64,000 nucleotides of DNA from Lunularia cruciata (lineage: Eukaryota > Streptophyta > Marchantiopsida > Lunulariales > Lunulariaceae). Made by a program: the position numbers and the translations under genes. The notes below the pieces were generated by a model. It was not told the origin of the DNA and searched no databases. It saw only the letters and a program-made list of their open reading frames with translations. Of the stretch, positions 1-10,567 are shown piece after piece (the first letter of the stretch is position 1; each line of letters opens with the position of its first letter). The stretch spans positions 49,910,001 through 49,974,000 of the forward strand of contig OX419757.1 in assembly GCA_948567375.1 (NCBI GenBank). Direction: 5' to 3'.

Positions 1-910
1 TCTCAAAAATAGTGTGCATTTTTATCAAATCTACTAATGTTAAAAAGGAATCAACATCCATTCTAGTAAGCTAGCAAAAGGCCTTCACATCTAGATTTTC
101 TAAAATACTTTATCACAAATTCTTGACTGCAAGGATAAGTAACTTTTTGTTCCAAGTATCTATACATATGTGCATACTCCCACCCACTAATCAATAATTC
201 TGGCACATCTAAATCTCCTTCTCCTTTTTCATCTTCATCTTCTAGTCTTTGCAGCAAGATCTCCAAATCTAATTACATTACAATTGTATAAATTATCTAA
301 TGTTTCTAGTTAGTTCTCCATGAGTGCTCCCTCTCGGCATGTTCTACTTGACTCAATTCTTGAATCACCAAAGATAACACCTGCTTTGCATGCTCTACTC
401 TTCTCACTTCAATGCTCTATTCTATGCACAATGAACAAGAGAGCAAGATAAGAATTTCATTTTGTAACTTGTACTAGTTGTACTATTTGAAAAAAGAAGT
501 TTTAAATAAAAAAATTGAGGATTTTGGATCATGCTTCAAACAAATTCACTCCTCACTTCCAACCTTCACACAATAGGCATACAAATCTTCCCATTCCCAC
601 TTCCCACTCTATGGTCAATTTTCTCATTCTTGTCCTCCTTGTCATCTTACCATCTTGTGTGGTTCATATATGTTGTTGTACATCATCCATATTCATTGCC
701 TTGGTTGGTGGCCACCACATTCACCTTATCCTAAAAAAGACATTCTATTAACACTAAAGTGTAATTAATGCATTACGGTGTGACAATGGAAAACTCCATA
801 TCTCTTATTTCTTATGAACCACCTCTTATGGAATTTGTTAATAATAAGGAATTTGACCAGAACTCCATAGTAGGACCCTTCCTTCCTCCGTCCCGCACGC
901 TGTACCTATT
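1..910. other. AT-rich intergenic DNA, nothing recognised
   Basis: No open frame here has a recognisable domain. The short frames near 63-266 and 515-751 have low-complexity or biased composition and no support from flanking signals. No RNA gene or repeat family is evident. Confidence 0.5.
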
Positions 911-1166
911 TAGTCAATGCTTTGTATTAATTTATGTGAAAATATAGAGAGCTTTGTCAATTATTTCTGAAACCCCCTAATGTACACGCCCAAAAAAAAG
1001 TGGCTTATGGATAGGATGGATATCAATTTCAGCTTTGTCAAATTATTTCTGAAAGGCCCTAATGTACACACCCAAAAAAGTGGTTTATGGACAGGATGGA
1101 TATCAATTTCAAATTAATATCAAAGCTCTCTATATTTTCACATTAACTATTACAAAGAATTGACTA
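911..1166. mobile_element. Foldback / MITE-like element
   Basis: A 46-base arm at 911-956 reads as the reverse complement of 1121-1166 with about five mismatches; both contain the 15-base core AATATAGAGAGCTTT or its complement. Weaker inverted similarity continues outward (ACTCC near 863, GGAGT near 1180). The loop holds a tandem duplication. There is no coding capacity, which fits a non-autonomous inverted-repeat transposon. I found no convincing target-site duplication, so the family is unassigned. Confidence 0.55.
951..1111. repeat. Tandem duplication of an 80-base unit
   Basis: Unit 1 (951-1031) and unit 2 (1032-1111) share GCTTTGTCAA at the start, CCCTAATGTACAC in the middle and GGATGGATATCAATTTC at the end, with a few substitutions and short A-run length differences. 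The pair forms the loop of the foldback element, so the duplication arose inside it or in its progenitor. Confidence 0.8.
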
Positions 1167-1260
1167 AAGTTCTACGGTGGAGTACACTAGTGAAATTTTG
1201 TTGATTAATGTCTTGATTGAGTCTAAGGTTAACAATCCATATTATCCTAACCACTTTGCA

Positions 1261-1400
1261 TTATGAAAAATGGAGAATTAAGAGAAGGAAATTAATGAAT
1301 AAAATTTAAAATGTGTTGACATTCTAGATTATGAAAAATGGAGACTTAAGGGAAGGAAATTAATGAATAAGCATAATTTGAAATGTGTTGACATTCATAA
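1261..1400. repeat. Tandem duplication of a ~70-base unit
   Basis: Units at 1261-1328 and 1329-1400 share TTATGAAAAATGGAGA, GGAAATTAATGAATAA and ATGTGTTGACATTC in the same order. The second copy is a few bases longer. No coding role is evident. Confidence 0.8.
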
Positions 1401-2029
1401 TTTCTAGTTTTGAATATCTCATGGCCAAAGAGATGGTTTCATGTTTTTAATTGTGAATGTGTTAGATAAAAGATTAACACAAGCCGCTCCTTACCCAATA
1501 TCACCCTAACCAAGAGAAGTAGTTAGTAATACAAGTTTGCATGGGCAAATTGAAATCAAATTCTGGGATTTTTAATGAAATATAGAAACCATGGATGAAT
1601 CTCACACTCACATTTGAGACAACAAAAAACAAGTTTAATTCTCACCTCTTCCCTCTCTTTGATTTGGACTTCAACAACTTCTCAAGAAAATGGTTGCATG
1701 TGTTCCAATATCTCCCAGCAAGGTTGGTTTGGATGGATCCAAGAACAAAAGCTAGTTCAAGTGGATTAGAAGTAGCAAAGCAACTAAGAGCAAGGATGAT
1801 AGATTCAAAATAGTTTCTCACCACTATCTCCAAATACTTGTCTATTTGGATGACCCCAAACACTTCAATCAAGTTCATGGTGGGAATAATAAAGGGCCTA
1901 TCTAGAAAAGTACCGCACTTACTTAGTGAGGCATTCAAGAGGATTTTCAATTTCCATGACAAGAGAATAATTGTATATTTGAAATTGTATAAAGATACCC
2001 AAGAGTGGAAACACAATTCCATGGGAGAG
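1401..2029. other. Unrecognised flank of the family E LTR-like block
   Basis: Short plus frames (1595-1813, 1838-2074) and a 170-residue minus frame (1642-2154) overlap one another and show no domain I recognise. The stretch directly precedes the TGTGGT-type LTR start at 2030, so it may be an old insertion target or the tail of an element. Confidence 0.35.
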
Positions 2030-2384
2030 TGTGGTGCACACATTTTTTGTTTTTCTTTGTTTATTAGCGTTTGAGGGAAGAAGTAAGCATGGAAAGCCAA
2101 ATTGCAAAAGAAGAATGGACGGAAGTGACTTCGGAGGAAATCCAAAGAAGGCAAGATCAGATCCGATGATGGAGGTACTCAGAAGAAGGGTACAATGGAA
2201 AAAAGTCCAAAGAGCACCGTCTTTGGGTCAGAAGGCGCAGGTGATACAAAGACCGTCTAACAACCTTGGTACGTGGCAAGAAAGTACACTTCAAGAAACG
2301 GCGGAGGCAAAAGAAGCATGTCTTGACAATGACCGGACATCAACATACAGAAGAGGAGAGGTCGAATTTGAAATTGACTGAAGA

Positions 2385-3215
2385 ATGACTGCAATTCGGG
2401 GTAATATAAGATTACAATTGCGCAGGGACAAGTTGAATATGCCAAGTAATTTTCCAATTCCTTTGAGTAGTTGTCCTACAGTAATGCGTGTCCAGAAGCC
2501 GATTGAGAGTGAAATTTTCCAAAATCGAGAAGGGGTTAGAGTGTCTCGTCTAGGAGAGTGCATCGTCTTTCAATGTCAAAGAACAAGAGAGCAGATCATG
2601 GCAAAGAAGGTCACAAATGCTCTGGCGGTGCAAAGTTTTGCAATTTGTAGGTTAGATGTGGTAGCTAGAATCAAAGTCTTGAATAGACTTTGTATTATGT
2701 TTTTAGCATGTAATTGGAATTTTAGTTTTCCAAGAGTGATGGCAGGGATAGCTACCAGTAATTGTGAGGAGGGTCCCAAAATTGAAGGGAAGAGAGGAAA
2801 TTTGGCTTGATGGACTCAGGCGGATTGGAGGTTAGTATTGGGGAAGGAAGTAGGAGAGCCGACGGGGATCACCTTCTATCAGAAGTGTGATGTTGTAGAA
2901 GAGACGGCGGAAATTCAAAACTCTTTCTTTGCTCCGAGAACCACGAATGGCTACAAGGTGGAGTCCTATCAGGATTTGATTAGGAGAAGTATTGTGGGGG
3001 CGATGATGGCCATGTTCAAGCCAGAATGAACAATGTTCATGAACATGCAACAAGCGGTCTTCTTCCACTAGATGTTTGTAGAGGTAAAGGTGAATTGTGC
3101 AAAGTGTTTTCATTACCAGACAAAGCAGATGGTAATCAATTGGCAAATAGGTTTGCCTCCCCATTATTTTGCACCATTTGTACACACTTCTACTTCAGGT
3201 TGAACTTGCTAATAG
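2385..3215 (+). pseudogene. Degenerate ORF of unknown function within the family E block
   Basis: Frame 2385-2807 gives 141 residues ending in a TGA at 2808, and a frame at 2838-3029 continues with a segment containing FFAPRTTNG and MMAMFKP. After its TGA the same frame reads on through VFFH, a TAG, then VEVKVNCAKCFHYQTKQMV and LPPHYFAPFVH up to about 3200. Long stretches with few stops and protein-like composition show this was coding. I do not recognise the protein. Element A1 interrupts the region at 3230, and the next part after A1 (HPDLRRETDEEERQYMIHM, about 9866) looks like its continuation. Confidence 0.45.
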
Positions 3216-3226
3216 TAGAAGAGCGG

Positions 3227-3230
3227 CATT
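3227..3230. repeat. Target-site duplication of A1, left copy (CATT)
   Basis: CATT precedes the left LTR of A1 and is repeated directly after the right LTR at 9848-9851. Four bases match; a fifth does not. Confidence 0.7.
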
Positions 3231-3973
3231 TGTAATACTCCGAGGACAAGAGAAGAGAGAAAACACAGATTGCACACTCCAACATTCGATGCCCCAAGGG
3301 AGCACCTTCTCTTTATTATATAGACAAAGAGGATCTCCTCCAAGGAAGCTCCACCATAGGATTAGGGACATAGATAGGTGACATGTCAGCAAGCTCCACC
3401 CTTGGATTACTGACTTGGATGGGTGACCTGTCTGGTCTAGGTCCTATCTGGTTGGTCAAACGAGCTTTGACCGGAGGGAATCTTTTAGGGAATCTTCCTG
3501 TAGGAATCTCAGAATCACATGAGTAAGGTACCGTTGGAAAGCTCTCGACGAGACAAACCAGGGAGGAAGGAAGGCCAGCCTGGCCTTTATTGGGGGGGGG
3601 GGGAATCTGCCCATTTTCGAGGCCTAATTCATCCGTTTAGGCCTCCAAAATTGCCTTCAAAGATTTCAGGCATAGTTCGGTTCCTACTCTATTAGTAGAA
3701 GTCCCCTTTTGGTGATACCTCTTTCTGATCTGTTTAGTCCATCATGTGTAACATCCTTCCAGATGTTACCAAACCAATTCTCACCTTTAAATCATATGTC
3801 TAGCTATTGGTTCTAAGGTTCTCAAGTCTATTTCGGTTTCTGCCCTATTAGTAGAAGTACTCTTTTGGTGATACTTCTATCTGATCTATTTTGACCATCA
3901 TGTATAACATCATTTTAGATGTTACCAAACCAAATTTCACATCTAGATCATATGGCTAACCCTTGGTATTACA
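3231..3973 (-). repeat. A1 3' LTR
   Basis: Read on the minus strand it is the downstream LTR, directly after the polypurine tract. It starts TGTAATACC and ends GTATTACA on the element strand. It is the same length as its partner at 9105-9847 and contains a long G run near 3591-3602. Confidence 0.95.
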
Positions 3974-3989
3974 GACCTCCCTCCTTTTA
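3974..3989 (-). promoter_or_regulatory. A1 polypurine tract
   Basis: The minus strand reads AAAAGGAGGGAGGTC immediately before the 3' LTR. This is the expected RNase-H-resistant primer for plus-strand synthesis. A2 keeps the same tract at 25357-25371. Confidence 0.85.
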
Positions 3990-6900
3990 AGACGCAACGT
4001 CCTCGTTGTGCAATTGTTGCTCAAATGCTTGCACCAACACCGGTGCATGTGCCAAATTGGCAGCGGGTTCCCAGGTTGCTTCATAGAGAGGGTAACCTTT
4101 CCATTGTACTAGATATTCCACCCGCGGATGGCGAGTACCACGCATGCGCTTTTGGAGAATCCGCTCTACTTCATATTCCTCTATGCCATCAATGACTGTC
4201 GGACAAGGTCGAATGTCCTGTGTGGAAGTACCTTGGCCTGATCGGGGAGCATATCTGCGTAATAGGGAGACATGGAACACTGGATGGATCTTCATGTGTG
4301 GTGGTAGCTCAAGGTGATAGGCCACAGCGCCGATGCGACGAAGAATCGAGAAAGGCCCAATAAAACGAGGTCTGAGCTTACGAGATCCAACTAATGTGAG
4401 GTTGGTTGTCGATAGCCACACTTGATCCCCAACATTGAACTCCATATGCCTACGGTGTGCATCAGCATACTGCTTTTGTCGATTTTGCGCAATCTGTAAC
4501 CTGTGCTTGGCGCTCTCCACACCTTGTTGGATTCTAGAAACAAATGTGTTGACTGCATCAACCTTGGTAGTCACTGGATGGATCTTCATCAAGCTAGAAG
4601 GTGTGAAGGGATGCTCACCATACATGAGGAAGAACGGAGTGACCTGGGTGGAGGCATTCACTGAATTGTTGTAAGCGAATTCCACCAACGGTAGTAGGGT
4701 GTCCCACCTCTCTTGCTCTTCTAAGGTGAAGCCGCGTAACATGTCTTCAATCGTGCGATTAGCCCGCTCTGTTTGGCCATCTGTTTGTGGGTGGTAAGCT
4801 GTAGACATGGCCAACTTGGTTTTGAAGGAACCAAAGAATGTTTGCCAAAACAAACTGGTGAATTGGGTGCCTCTATCGGTGATGAGTACTCTAGACAAGC
4901 CATGGTGAGCAAAGACTGCATCTAAGTATAGTTGAGCTAGTTGTGGAGCGGTCACCTCCTTGGTGGTAGGGCGTACATGAATCATTTTGCTGAGCCGATC
5001 CACAAAGACCACAATGGAGTCAAACCCTGAGGTGGTCTTGGGTAATTCACAGATGAGATCCATACTCACTTGTTCCCAACGTTGGGTAGGAGTAGGAAGA
5101 GGTTGAAGGAGCCCTGCAGGAGCTTGATTAGAAGCTTTGTTCTGTTGACAAAGTAGGCAGCTACGCACATAGTCCATCACGTCGTTGCTCATCTTGGGCC
5201 AATAGTAATGGCGCTTGACTGCCTCCAAGGTCTTGTCCACACCGACATGAGCTGCAATGGCCGAATCATGACATTCCGCTAGAATGGTGGTGCGTAATTC
5301 TGGGACATTTGGGATCCACAATCAGCCCTCTTGAAAGGTGAGTCCTTGGGTGCTGGTGACACCTTTGGACGCTTGCGCTTCTACAATCTGTGGGTCAGTT
5401 TTTGTAGCAGCTAGAATCTCTTGCCAGAATTCAGGGTTAATCTTAACCTCTGCCGCCAAGTTGTTGGCCATTGGCATGCGGGTGAACGCATCTGTAAGTT
5501 TCTTCTTACCTTCCACGTAGGTGATTGTCATGTTGAAGCATTGTCGCCACTCTGTCCACCAAATTTGGCGACGAGATAGATCCTTCTGCGTCTTGAGGTA
5601 GACTAGAGGTTTGTGGTCTGTCTCTACTACAAATGCCTTCTCGCCCAAGTAGTGCTTCCAATGCTTGGTTGCTAGAACAATGGCCAGCTCTTCTCGTTCT
5701 GTGGTGTGGTAGTTGCGCTCTGCCGGTAACAACTTTCAAGAGAAATATGCAATTGGATGCCATCCGTCATGCCACTCTTGTTGTAGGACTGCTCCTATTG
5801 CTACGCCTGATGCATCCGTAGCCAACTTGATTGGACGTTTTGGGTCATACCACTTCAAGATTGGTGCATGTAGCAAGGCGGCCTTCAATTCTTGAAAGGC
5901 CAACTCTTGTGCAGTTCCCCATGTCCACTTCTTCCCCTTGCCAAGTAGTGCCGTTAAAAGCTGTGCAACCTTGGAGAAGTCCTTGACAAATCTACGATAG
6001 AATCCCGTCAACCCCAAGAAGCTCTTAAGTTGAGTTTGATCTTCTGGGGCACTCCATTTTTGAATGACCTCTATTTTATCTGTCAATACTTGAATGCCCT
6101 CTACACTTACTCTATGCCCTAAGTAGTCTACTTCAGACTTGCCAAACTCACACTTTGAGATTTTGGCGTACAACTGATTCTGTCTTAGAATCTGGAGGAC
6201 CTCTCGTAGATGTTGTTTGTGTTCTGTCATCGTGCTACTATGTACTAAGATATCATCCAAGAAGACGATAACAGACTTATCCAAGTATGGACGAAATATG
6301 TCATTCATTAGGCTCATGAAAGTGGCAGGCGCATTGGTGAGGCCAAAAGGCATCACAAGATACTCAAAGTGGCCATACCTGGTTCGAAAGGCAGTTTTGT
6401 ACACATCCTCCTCTGCAATTTGGATTTGATTGTAACCGCTCCGCAAGTCCAGTTTGGTGAAGTATCTTGCTCCATGGAGTTGATCAAACAGGTCATCCAT
6501 GCGAGGTAAGGGGTATTTTTTCTTCACTGTTTGCTGATTGAGACCCCGATAGTCAATGCACATGCGCATTGTACCATCCTTCTTCTTCACAAACAAGACA
6601 AGGGCCCCATATGGTGATACGCTAGGTTGGATGAACCCTTTCTGTAGCATCTCCTCAATTTGAGTCTTACACTCCTCCAACTCATGAGGTGATAGGCGAT
6701 ATGGGGCCTTACAAGGAGGTGTCTTCCCCGGGAGTGTCTCTATTTTGTGATCTACTCGCCTTTTAGGTGGTAATCCTGAGGGTAGATCATCGGGAAAGAT
6801 ATCTTGAAACTCATCCACCACATCCTTCAATTTCTCAGGAATTTGTCCAGTGAGTTGTGCACTCTGGACTTCTCTTATTAGACCCAGAAAACATCTATCG

Positions 6901-7316
6901 GTCTTACAGACAGTTGTCGTCCCTACGACATATAGAGGCAGTTTCTGCCTGTGTGATTTTTCTTTAACCCCAATGATTGACCATTGGTGTGTTCTCACTA
7001 CTTTCTTCCTCCAATCCACCATTGGGTTGTACTGCTCCATCCATGGCATGCCTAAAATTGCATCATAACGGGCTAATTGTATCACTCGCCACTCAATTGC
7101 TTCCTGATATTCTCCTACAGAGAGGGTTACCTGTCTAGGTAATGATTCAATCCTCTCTGTTTGCCCATTTGGTAACTCTACTTCTTCACTTCCATCTCTC
7201 TCTAGATCCATTCCCAATCTGATTGCAACAGAGCGAGACAAGAAATTCTCTATTGCTCCCGGATCTATTAATACTCTCACTTGATTACCTTCTAGGATTC
7301 CATTCACAACAATCAA
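3987..7316 (-). pseudogene. A1 pol: protease, RT, RNase H, integrase, chromodomain (two in-frame stops)
   Basis: One frame runs for about 1,110 codons with a TGA at 5736-5738 and a TGA at 5322-5324. Domains in order: a retropepsin-like start with DPGA in place of the usual D-S/T-G-A (aspartate at 7263-7265); RT with [30 protein letters not shown] and catalytic FLDDILV (Asp pair near 6252-6257); RNase H including [16 protein letters not shown]; integrase zinc finger (H..H..CLLCQQNK) and core with DRGTQF and STAYHPQTDGQTERAN; and a chromodomain at about 4053-4180 (YEVERIL, LVQWKGYPLYEATWEP). The 5322 stop sits where A2 has an AGA arginine. The frame is -1 relative to gag. Presence of a chromodomain places it among chromoviruses. 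Confidence 0.93.
4053..4180 (-). other. Chromodomain at the integrase C-terminus of A1
   Basis: The segment from EYEVERILQKR to YLVQWKGYPLYEATWEPAANL has the aromatic and WKGY/TWEP signature of a canonical chromodomain. In chromoviruses this domain is thought to bind modified histone tails and guide integration. It follows the integrase core and ends about 20 residues before the stop. Confidence 0.88.
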
Positions 7317-7411
7317 TTGTGAGGTTGCCTTTTGGGATCTTTGCGCATTATTCTTCTTCCTTCCCTCGCTTCTCTGCTTCCTTATTGAGCCAATAAGGCC
7401 GCGAGGTACAT

Positions 7412-8500
7412 TTACTGGCGATCTTCGTTTTCCAAAGTGGTTTCCACCTCCTCCTCTTCAATGTGCCTCTCCATGTTGTTCAAAGATCGCCTGTACGAAG
7501 GCCGAGGGCCTCTAGGGAAACGAGTGCGACAATTGGTAGATATGTGCCCAATACGGCCACAATTGTAACAACGGCGTTGTTCTCCTCGAGTCCCTTCTCC
7601 TTGTGGGACTCCATCTCTTCGTTCTTCTACCCGTCCTCGCTCTCCTTGAAGCGGCCGTGCTCCTCGATCCCGAAATTGAAGGTTGCCCAATTCCATCGGT
7701 AATGGTCCACCCATGTGTGGCATTTCTGCCCAATAATGTTGAGGTGGAACTACTCCTTCACCTCCACCTAATGCTCCGGCTATTCTCTGCGCACAAGCAA
7801 TGGCTTCAAATACCGTGCGAGGGTTTTGCACCATGACTTCTTGGCAAATCCGCTCTTTCAACCCTCGTTTGAAATTGTCGAGAGCCTCTGCTGGACTCAT
7901 GTCGGTAATTGCGACTTGTAGATCTAGAAATGCCTCCACATACTCTTGTACGCTATTCTTCTATCTCAATCCCCATAGTCGGGTTCGAGCCATCTGCACA
8001 AAATCCACCGATTGGAAATTCTTGAGCAGTCCTTCTTGCATTGCTGTCCATGTGACCTCCCTTCTCTCTGCCAGCATGGATCGTTCCCAAGCATCATACC
8101 ATGTGAGGGCTTTATCGGTCAAGTACCCACATGCAAACATGCCTGCAGCATGCTTTGTGATCTTTGTTGAGAACAATCAAAAATATCGATTCATTCTCGA
8201 GATCCAATTCTCCACTACTCCCATCGTACGCTGCCCCTTGTAAGGCTCGATGTTGCAGGTCTTCTTCATCCGGAGTAGCAATGTGGCTTCATCGTTGATA
8301 GGGTTCGTAGGCATGGGTGCCTCTCCAAGTACTTCAGTCGCAGGTACTGGGTTTTGAGACGGCTCTTCTTCTTGCATGGCTTGATCGTTCCTGAGGATCT
8401 GCACTTGACTTTGCAATGTCTCCATGGTCATCTTAATCTCTCGAAATTCATTCAACATCCCTTGCATTCCTTGCACCAGCTCTTGCAACTGCGGATCCAT
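7412..8500 (-). pseudogene. A1 gag with zinc knuckle (two in-frame stops)
   Basis: The likely start is ATG at 8498-8500 (MDPQLQELVQGMQ); the frame ends TAA at 7412-7414 after 363 codons. It includes a retrotransposon-gag core (KALTWYDAWERS, then LDLQVAITDMSPAEALDNFKRGL) and a C-terminal zinc knuckle CYNCGRIGHISTNC of the CX2CX4HX4C form. Two stops break it: TGA at 8177-8179, where A2 has CGA, and TAG at 7961-7963, where A2 has CAG. Both are explained by one C-to-T change. Gag would form the virus-like particle and bind RNA. Confidence 0.92.
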
Positions 8501-8533
8501 GGTGCCTGCAACACCCAATTGCTAACGTTTACT

Positions 8534-8728
8534 TCAATACAGAGTCAATATAATCACTCTGGAAGACGCACAAACTATCGGAACTACCATTGGGACCTCA
8601 GAAGCTATCACTTGTTGATAATACTCCTCACCAAAATTCCTAACCACAAAATCTCTAAACATCAATTTCGGCCTCACTACATAACGGATTTCTACTTGAG
8701 TGTTGAAAGGGGATAGGATTTGGGACAT
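8534..8728 (-). pseudogene. A1 second leader frame, between primer site and gag
   Basis: The frame gives about 64 residues with FNTQVEIRYVVRPKLMF, FVVRNFGEEYY and then PMVVPIV. A2 keeps it at 20634-20876 as an 80-residue frame with a longer N-terminus (start MRFDNYTFYYDD). It looks like a diverged duplicate of the first leader frame: aromatic-rich start, F-V-V/Y-x-N/H-F-G core, then a P-x-x-x-P-x-V segment. Function unknown; it is not a gag domain I recognise. Confidence 0.5.
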
Positions 8729-8754
8729 TCATATCCATATTATCATAATAGAAT

Positions 8755-8964
8755 CTAGATCGTCAAATCCCACTCTCTGTCATATATCACCACAGGTAAA
8801 ATCACCGGGTTTGGTGAGTTCATCACTCTGTCCATGAATTCAGCACCGAAGTGATAAACTAGCGATACTCTCATCTGCTCACGCTGGATGTACATAACCT
8901 TGATGTGGAATGGGTTTGAGAATGGAAAGCTAGGTGTGGGAAATTGTCCCCCCGGCGCATCCAT
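8755..8964 (-). CDS. A1 first leader ORF (unknown, conserved in A2)
   Basis: The ATG at 8964 opens a 69-residue frame, MDAPGGQFPTPSFPF through VSLVYHFGAEFMDRV to PVILPVVIYDREWDL. A2 has the same protein at 20443-20637 with only a handful of replacements, ending early because TGG became TGA. A related frame precedes gag in B1 (about 51154-51372; FHFQ, SHFGQDFL, LLVVTYGERW). Conservation across two families suggests a real short protein or a translated leader. No known domain recognised. Confidence 0.55.
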   Translation of the reverse strand: MDAPGGQFPTPSFPFSNPFHIKVMYIQREQMRVSLVYHFGAEFMDRVMNSPNPVILPVVIYDREWDLTI

Positions 8965-9091
8965 CCCATCCGCTCTCTAAAGTCCTTCCTAAGTCTAGCG
9001 ATTACTCTATGTTCTCCACCTCAAATTACTCAGTTTCAGTAGTTCGTGCTATTCCAAGAGGGGTGATCCACTCTCTTGGACTAGAACACTT

Positions 9092-9103
9092 ACTCTGATA
9101 CCA
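9092..9103 (-). promoter_or_regulatory. A1 primer binding site (initiator tRNA-Met)
   Basis: The minus strand reads TGGTATCAGAGT one base after the 5' LTR end. This complements the 3' end of plant initiator methionine tRNA, apart from the last base, and is the usual primer for Ty3/gypsy and copia elements. Confidence 0.9.
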
Positions 9104-9104
9104 T

Positions 9105-9847
9105 TGTAATACTCCAAGGACAAGAGAAGAGAGAAAACACAGATTGCACACTCAAACATTCGATGCCCCAAGGGAGCACCTTCTCTTTATTATATAGACA
9201 AAGAGGATCTCCTCCAAGGAAGCTCCACCATAGGATTAGGGACATAGATAGGTGACATGTCAGCAAGCTCCACCCTTGGATTACTGACTTGGATGGGTGA
9301 CCTGTCTAGTCTAGGTCCTATCTGGTTGGTCAAACGAGCTTTGACCGGAGGGAATCTTTTAGGGAATCTTCCTGTAGGAATCTCAGAATCACATGAGTAA
9401 GGTACCGTTGGAAAGCTCTCGACGAGACAAACCAGGGGGGAGGGAAGGCCAGCCTGTCCTTTGTTGGGGGGGGGGGGAATCTGCCCATTTTCGAGGCCTA
9501 ATTCATCCGTTTAGGCCTCCAAAATTGCCTTCAAAGATTTCAGGCATAGTTCGGTTCCTACTCTATTAGTAGAAGTCCCCTTTTGGTGATACCTCTTTCT
9601 GATCTGTTTAGTCCATCATGTGTAACATCCTTCCAGATGTTACCAAACCAATTCTCACCTTTAAATCATATGTCTAGCTATTGGTTCTAAGGTTCTCAAG
9701 TCTATTTCGGTTTCTGCCCTATTAGTAGAAGTACTCTTTTGGTGATACTTCTATCTGATTTATTTTGACCATCATGTATAACATCATTCTAGATGTTACC
9801 AAACCAAATTTCACATCTAGATCATATGGCTAACCCTTGGTATTACA
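9105..9847 (-). repeat. A1 5' LTR with TATA box
   Basis: The upstream LTR on the element strand, 743 bases, ends directly before the primer binding site. A TATA-like CTATATAATAA lies at about 9186-9196 on the minus strand, in the expected promoter position, shortly before the putative transcription start. Confidence 0.93.
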
Positions 9848-9851
9848 CATT
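9848..9851. repeat. Target-site duplication of A1, right copy (CATT)
   Basis: Matches CATT at 3227-3230, directly abutting the right LTR. Confidence 0.7.
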
Positions 9852-9946
9852 GCATGGTGTCCTATTTCCATCCTGACTTAAGACGGGAAACGGATGAAGA
9901 AGAGCGACAATATATGATACACATGTGAGCCAATGATGAGCACTTC

Positions 9947-10231
9947 TTGAAGATAGGACAATGGAAGATGGAAGAAGTCACAAGTCCAAAGACAAAGAAG
10001 CGCAGTAAACCCAAAGAAGAAAAGTCACCTCTAGCTCAACCGAAGACTCGAAGACTGGTTGTGCAAAGTAAGAAGATGGTGAGAGAAGCATCATTGGAAT
10101 CAGAGTCTGAAGAAGAAACCGAGTCGCAAGGAGAGGAATCAGAAGAGGATGAACTCACGTTAGAAAGTGAGGAGTCTAGAAGTGATAGTGAGGGGGAACC
10201 TGAGGTTTCAGCAATTGGTGGCGGTCAGTGA
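9947..10231 (+). pseudogene. Lys-rich then acidic ORF fragment in the family E block
   Basis: A 94-residue frame begins with a basic region (TSPKTKKRSKPKEEKSPL) and ends in a strongly acidic Ser/Glu tract. It appears to continue the protein interrupted by A1: the upstream residues HPDLRRETDEEERQYMIHM are followed by TGA and then ANDEHFLK. A similar acidic tract occurs at 40628-40690. The composition suggests a nuclear, disordered linker. No domain recognised. Confidence 0.4.
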
Positions 10232-10567
10232 AGCTTGTCATGTGATGATTGACAGAGTACCCAGAACAACAAGTCATTGCGTAGCCATGGTGGTGAATAA
10301 GCAAAGACCAGAGGAAAAGGAGGAGTATCCTACGGGGCCGAGTTCAATCGATAAAGGAGAAGAGAGTTCAGATGCGGTGTCTCTGAAGATACAAAGATCG
10401 TGACTTCGGATGAAGGAGCCGATGAAGGAGCCAAAGACTGAAGACAAAGACGGCGACAAAGATAAAGATAACTTTGGTGGGATATTGTATCTAACAAAGG
10501 TTGTCACACCGTTGCTGGAGCTACTGAAGGAGCATTGGAACATAAATCCCCAAGATTGTAGAAAGGG

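Larger units (their letters stand above)
2030..3230 (+). mobile_element. Family E long LTR-like block, first part (interrupted by A1)
   Basis: The block starts TGTGGTGCACACATTTTT, resembling the start of the family E 3' LTR near 63451 (TGTGGTACCCACAATTTTT), which lies just downstream of an integrase and a purine-rich tract. The block resumes after A1 at 9848. Its second part has matching segments in the decayed 5' part of element E at 40320-42868. I infer a very long LTR containing coding-like sequence. The alternative is an internal extra-ORF region. Distant similarity in the first 300 bases is weak, so the exact start is provisional. Confidence 0.45.
3231..9847 (-). mobile_element. A1: near-complete Ty3/gypsy chromovirus-type LTR retrotransposon
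   Basis: Two 743-base direct repeats (3231-3973 and 9105-9847) bound a minus-strand element with initiator-Met primer site, leader frames, gag, protease, reverse transcriptase, RNase H, integrase, chromodomain and polypurine tract in canonical order. LTR ends are the perfect inverted pair TGTAATA / TATTACA. By eye the LTRs differ at about nine positions (roughly 1.2%), so this is the youngest element in the window. Coding frames carry only a few stops, several explained by single C-to-T changes. It sits inside a family E LTR-like block. Confidence 0.95.

Noticed and set aside
1642-2154. 170-residue open frame on the minus strand
   Set aside because: It crosses the family E LTR-like start, overlaps plus-strand frames and has no domain, so it is most likely chance.
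4435-4674. Plus-strand frames inside A1, e.g. a Cys-rich one of 79 residues
   Set aside because: They are antisense to well-supported integrase coding sequence.
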